A stretch of DNA of 64,000 nucleotides. Origin: Phycisphaerae bacterium. GTDB taxonomy: Bacteria > Planctomycetota > Phycisphaerae > UBA1845 > Fen-1342. The translations under genes were made by a program, and so were the position numbers. The stretch spans positions 1 to 64,000 of the forward strand of contig JAGNKU010000012.1 of NCBI GenBank assembly GCA_017999985.1. Direction: 5' to 3'. Positions 61,575 through 64,000 of the stretch are shown here, piece after piece. The notes below the pieces were generated by a model. That model had not been told where the DNA came from. It searched no databases and was given only the letters and a program-made list of their open reading frames with translations. Position 1 is the first letter of the stretch; each line of letters opens with the position of its first letter.

Positions 61575-61675
61575 GGATAATACGGGCCAATGGGTAGTAT
61601 GGGCCAATAGGTGGTATGGGCATCTTGCCCGTTCATACGATGGGCGGGACGCCCGTACCAGCCCAGTTATGGCCT
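61575..61675. repeat. dispersed repeat with GGGC..CTTGCCCG / GGGCGGGACGCCCGT cores
   Basis: Begins with near-tandem ATACGGGCCAATGGGT / GTATGGGCCAATAGGT units, then GGGCATCTTGCCCGT and GATGGGCGGGACGCCCGTACC. The second half matches the repeats at 16010 and 27836. It lies between the convergent C25 and zinc-finger protein genes. Confidence 0.65.
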
Positions 61676-61705
61676 GCGTTCAGCCAGGCAGGGCAGCAGC
61701 GATCG

Positions 61706-62344
61706 TCAACGTGCCCTGCCCGTCCCCTGGCAGTCTGGACAGATGATCGTACCCCCCTTGCAGTGCGGGCACTTGCCCGTGTGAAGCTCGTATTCGCCCC
61801 GTCCGTGGCAGCGCGGGCAGATCACCTGGCCGCGCAGCTCCGTCGCCGGCGCTTCGGCGGACCACTCGCCTCCCTCGCCGTCGGCGACCGCGCCGGCGTA
61901 AACCGGATGCGCAAACACCAGTCCGCTGTCGCGGCATACCCACAACGGCACGCACCGCGGGCAGTCCACGTACCCCTGCGCAACGCCGTGCTCGTCTGCG
62001 CACGCGCGGCACGGTCGGCGCTCGGTGCGCACGACGACGCCGTTTTCGCGGATTTCGACCGTTTCGAAGCGCGTGCCCTGGCAGCGCTGGCACTTGATTC
62101 GGCCGGTGCCGTGGCATTCACCGCAGGGACGGTAGCCGCGGCCATCGCAGCCCACTTGTCCGTGGGCGGTACAGGGCAGCAAGGTTGTATGCGGCACGTG
62201 CCAGCGGCCCTGACAAACCGGGCACGTGACGCGCCCGCGCCCGTGGCAGCGCTCGCAGGGTGGCCGGCGCAGCGGACCGGTGGACAGACCCACCGCCAGG
62301 CAGGTGGCGACCGCCAGACTCAGGAGGTAAGCCAGGTTTCTCAT
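61706..62344 (-). CDS. membrane-anchored or secreted Cys-rich protein with DnaJ-type CxxCxGxG zinc fingers
   Basis: 212 aa. An N-terminal hydrophobic segment (LLSLAVATCLAVGLS) suggests export or a membrane anchor. About nine CxxC knuckles, many of DnaJ central-domain type (CERCHGRGRVTCPVCQG, CGECHGTGRIKCQRCQG, CPRCHGRGEYELHTGKCPHC), ending CPDCQGTGRAR. No J domain. A periplasmic zinc-finger protein of this kind would be a redox or protein-folding factor; that is conjecture. Convergent with the C25 gene. Confidence 0.7.
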   Translation of the reverse strand: MRNLAYLLSLAVATCLAVGLSTGPLRRPPCERCHGRGRVTCPVCQGRWHVPHTTLLPCTAHGQVGCDGRGYRPCGECHGTGRIKCQRCQGTRFETVEIRENGVVVRTERRPCRACADEHGVAQGYVDCPRCVPLWVCRDSGLVFAHPVYAGAVADGEGGEWSAEAPATELRGQVICPRCHGRGEYELHTGKCPHCKGGTIICPDCQGTGRAR

Positions 62345-62455
62345 CCCGCAGACACCGCTGCTTCGTCGCCGTCCCGCCCCTGCGTACTGGCCCTGGCTTC
62401 AGCTCATCCAGGGCGCTGCCAGTATAACCGCCGCGAACGGCTGGACAAGCGCGAA

Positions 62456-64000
62456 CTATCGGCCGTGGAAGGCCTGTATGTGCGCGGTGAAGCGCGGTCC
62501 GTATTCGCGCAGCTTCTGCGCGCCGACCCCGTGCACCGCGCGGAACTCCGCCAGCGTGCGCGGCCGCCGGCGGGCCATGTCGCGTAAGGCGGCGTCGCCG
62601 AAGATTACGAACGCGGGCACGCCGCGCTCCGCGGCCAGCGTGCGGCGCAAGGCGCGCAGGCTCTCGTAGAGCGCGCGGTCCACGCCGTCCCACGCGTTGG
62701 CCTGCACCTGGGTAGCCTTGACGACGCGCTCCCGTGGCAACGTGAGTCGCACGTGGCGCTCGCCGCGCAGCACGGCCCACGACGTGGCGTTGAGCTTGAG
62801 CAGTGGGCGGTCGGTCGTGGTGCGGTCGAGCACGCCTTGTTCGACCAGTTGAAACACGAGGTTGGTCAGTTTCTTCGGGTCCAGCTCGCGCAGCAGACCG
62901 AATGTGCTGAGCCGGTCATGACCGAAGGCGCGCACGTTGCGGTCGTTGTTGCCGGTGAGCACCTTGACTATGTGCACGAGGCCGAAACGCTGCTCGACCC
63001 GCGCGACGCACGAGAGGATCTTCTGCGCGATGACCGTTGCTTCCTCGTCGACTTCGCCCTCGTCGAGGCACACGTCGCACGCGCCGCACTTCGCCGCGGC
63101 GTAGGGCTGGCCGAAGTACTCCGACAGCAGCTTGTGCCGGCAGACGTAGCCCGCCGCGTAGGCCCGCATGTGACCCAGCAGCTCCAGCCCGGCGGCAATG
63201 ACCTCCTCGGGCCGGTCGGCGTCGGTGGCGCTCTTGCGGATCAGGCTCTCCCAGCGGATCGCGTCGGCCGCGGAGTAGAGCAGCACGCACTCGGCTTCCA
63301 GTCCGTCGCGTCCGGCGCGGCCCGTCTCCTGCTGGTAGTGCTCGATGGACTTCGGCAGGGCGGCGTGGAGTACGCAGCGCACGTCGCTGCGGTCGATGCC
63401 CATGCCGAACGCGACCGTGGCGACGATGACGTCGAGCTCCTCGCGCGAAAAGCGCTCCTGCGCCAAGCGGCGCTGCTCGGCATCCAGACCCGCGTGGTAG
63501 CACGCGGCGCGGATACCGGCCGTCGCCAGGTGGCGGGCCAGGGTCTCCGTCTCGCGGCGCGTGATGCAATAGACGATCACGGCCTGGTTGGCATGTCGCC
63601 GGACGACCTCCAGCGCCTGCTGCTCGATGTCCAAGCGCGGGATCACGCGATAGACCAGGTTCGGCCGGTCGAACGTGCCGACCAGCACGGCGGGGTGCGC
63701 GAGACGCAACTGCGCCACGATGTCCTGCCGGACGCGCTCGGTTGCGGTCGCGGTGTACGCATGAACGCTCGCGCGCGGGAACCGCTCCTTGAGCACAGCG
63801 AGCTGGCGGTACTCGCGGCGAAAATCGTGGCCCCAGTGGCTGATACAGTGGGCTTCATCGATCGCGAACGCGCGGACCGGCAGCCGGTCGAGCAGCTCGA
63901 AGAAGCCGGGCGTCAACAGGCGTTCGGGCGCGACGAAGACCAGCCGGCAAGCACCCTGGCTGATTTCCCGCTCGATCTCCCGCTGAACGCCGATCGGCAG
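62456..64000 (-). CDS. recQ: ATP-dependent DNA helicase RecQ (3' part; 5' end outside the window)
   Basis: The frame is open to the window edge; 515 codons are visible. Helicase motif II DEAHCISHWGHDFR, motif III region YTATATERV, motif V GMGIDRSDVRCVLHAALPKS, motif VI QETGRAGRDG, then the RQC zinc site (CGACDVCL) and a winged-helix region. An HRDC domain closes it (ERGVPAFVIFGDAAL...HGVGAQKLREYG). A 3'-5' helicase in recombination and fork repair. The N-terminal ~100 residues with Walker A lie beyond position 64000. Confidence 0.95.
   Translation of the reverse strand: MPIGVQREIEREISQGACRLVFVAPERLLTPGFFELLDRLPVRAFAIDEAHCISHWGHDFRREYRQLAVLKERFPRASVHAYTATATERVRQDIVAQLRLAHPAVLVGTFDRPNLVYRVIPRLDIEQQALEVVRRHANQAVIVYCITRRETETLARHLATAGIRAACYHAGLDAEQRRLAQERFSREELDVIVATVAFGMGIDRSDVRCVLHAALPKSIEHYQQETGRAGRDGLEAECVLLYSAADAIRWESLIRKSATDADRPEEVIAAGLELLGHMRAYAAGYVCRHKLLSEYFGQPYAAAKCGACDVCLDEGEVDEEATVIAQKILSCVARVEQRFGLVHIVKVLTGNNDRNVRAFGHDRLSTFGLLRELDPKKLTNLVFQLVEQGVLDRTTTDRPLLKLNATSWAVLRGERHVRLTLPRERVVKATQVQANAWDGVDRALYESLRALRRTLAAERGVPAFVIFGDAALRDMARRRPRTLAEFRAVHGVGAQKLREYGPRFTAHIQAFHGR

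Overview
The window looks like chromosomal DNA from a planctomycete, probably close to the Phycisphaerae. The evidence is uniformly high G+C, secreted proteins ending in dockerin-like calcium motifs (GDLNCDG...F.DINPFV), a type IV prepilin-like protein of the short-pseudopilin kind common in this phylum, several TAT-exported Gfo/Idh/MocA dehydrogenases, a ThuA-DUF1080 protein, an LptB ATPase (Gram-negative envelope) and many short intergenic repeat families. The taxonomic placement is inference; no rRNA is present.

Layout. 0-5.3 kb: tRNA-Asn and, on the minus strand, an operon of pilT, a membrane-anchored GspE-like protein with a broken P-loop, and a large CvpA-like membrane protein. 5.5-9 kb: two tandem secreted LolA-like paralogues and an aldehyde dehydrogenase. 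9-10 kb: queD and queE (7-deazaguanine synthesis). 10.3-19 kb: a metabolic block with a beta-decarboxylating dehydrogenase, a fused aconitase-superfamily enzyme and separate leuC and leuD. It is interleaved with a REP-associated transposase, its REP palindromes, 7-bp tandem repeats that run into start codons, and small genes (HD, four-helix bundle, HEAT, amn). 19-31.6 kb: a mixed housekeeping and envelope region (radical SAM, LTxxQ protein, infA, prepilin, DUF167, lptB, two giant signal peptidases, a methyltransferase, a PKD/LamG lipoprotein and a coiled-coil protein). 31.9-33.4 kb: an ISKra4-like insertion sequence.

33.5-45.9 kb is a tightly packed plus-strand cluster: TAT-dehydrogenase, 7-haem membrane cytochrome, discoidin-like protein, GT39-type membrane protein, ApbE, second TAT-dehydrogenase, HEAT protein and ThuA-DUF1080. 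Several genes abut or overlap by ATGA. I read it as a candidate periplasmic sugar-oxidation system with its own electron outlet, and it is the strongest candidate for an undescribed system here. 45.9-64 kb: a UgpC/MalK-type ATPase, a giant Cys-rich dockerin protein, yggX, an HD-GYP/PilZ protein, an O-methyltransferase, ppdK, a ROK kinase, a C25 (gingipain-like) peptidase with a dockerin tail, a secreted DnaJ-type zinc-finger protein, and the 3' part of recQ running off the window.

Functions are read from motifs in the translated sequence. No database search was run. Start codons were moved inward from the longest frame where a ribosome-binding site, signal peptide or family length favoured it.
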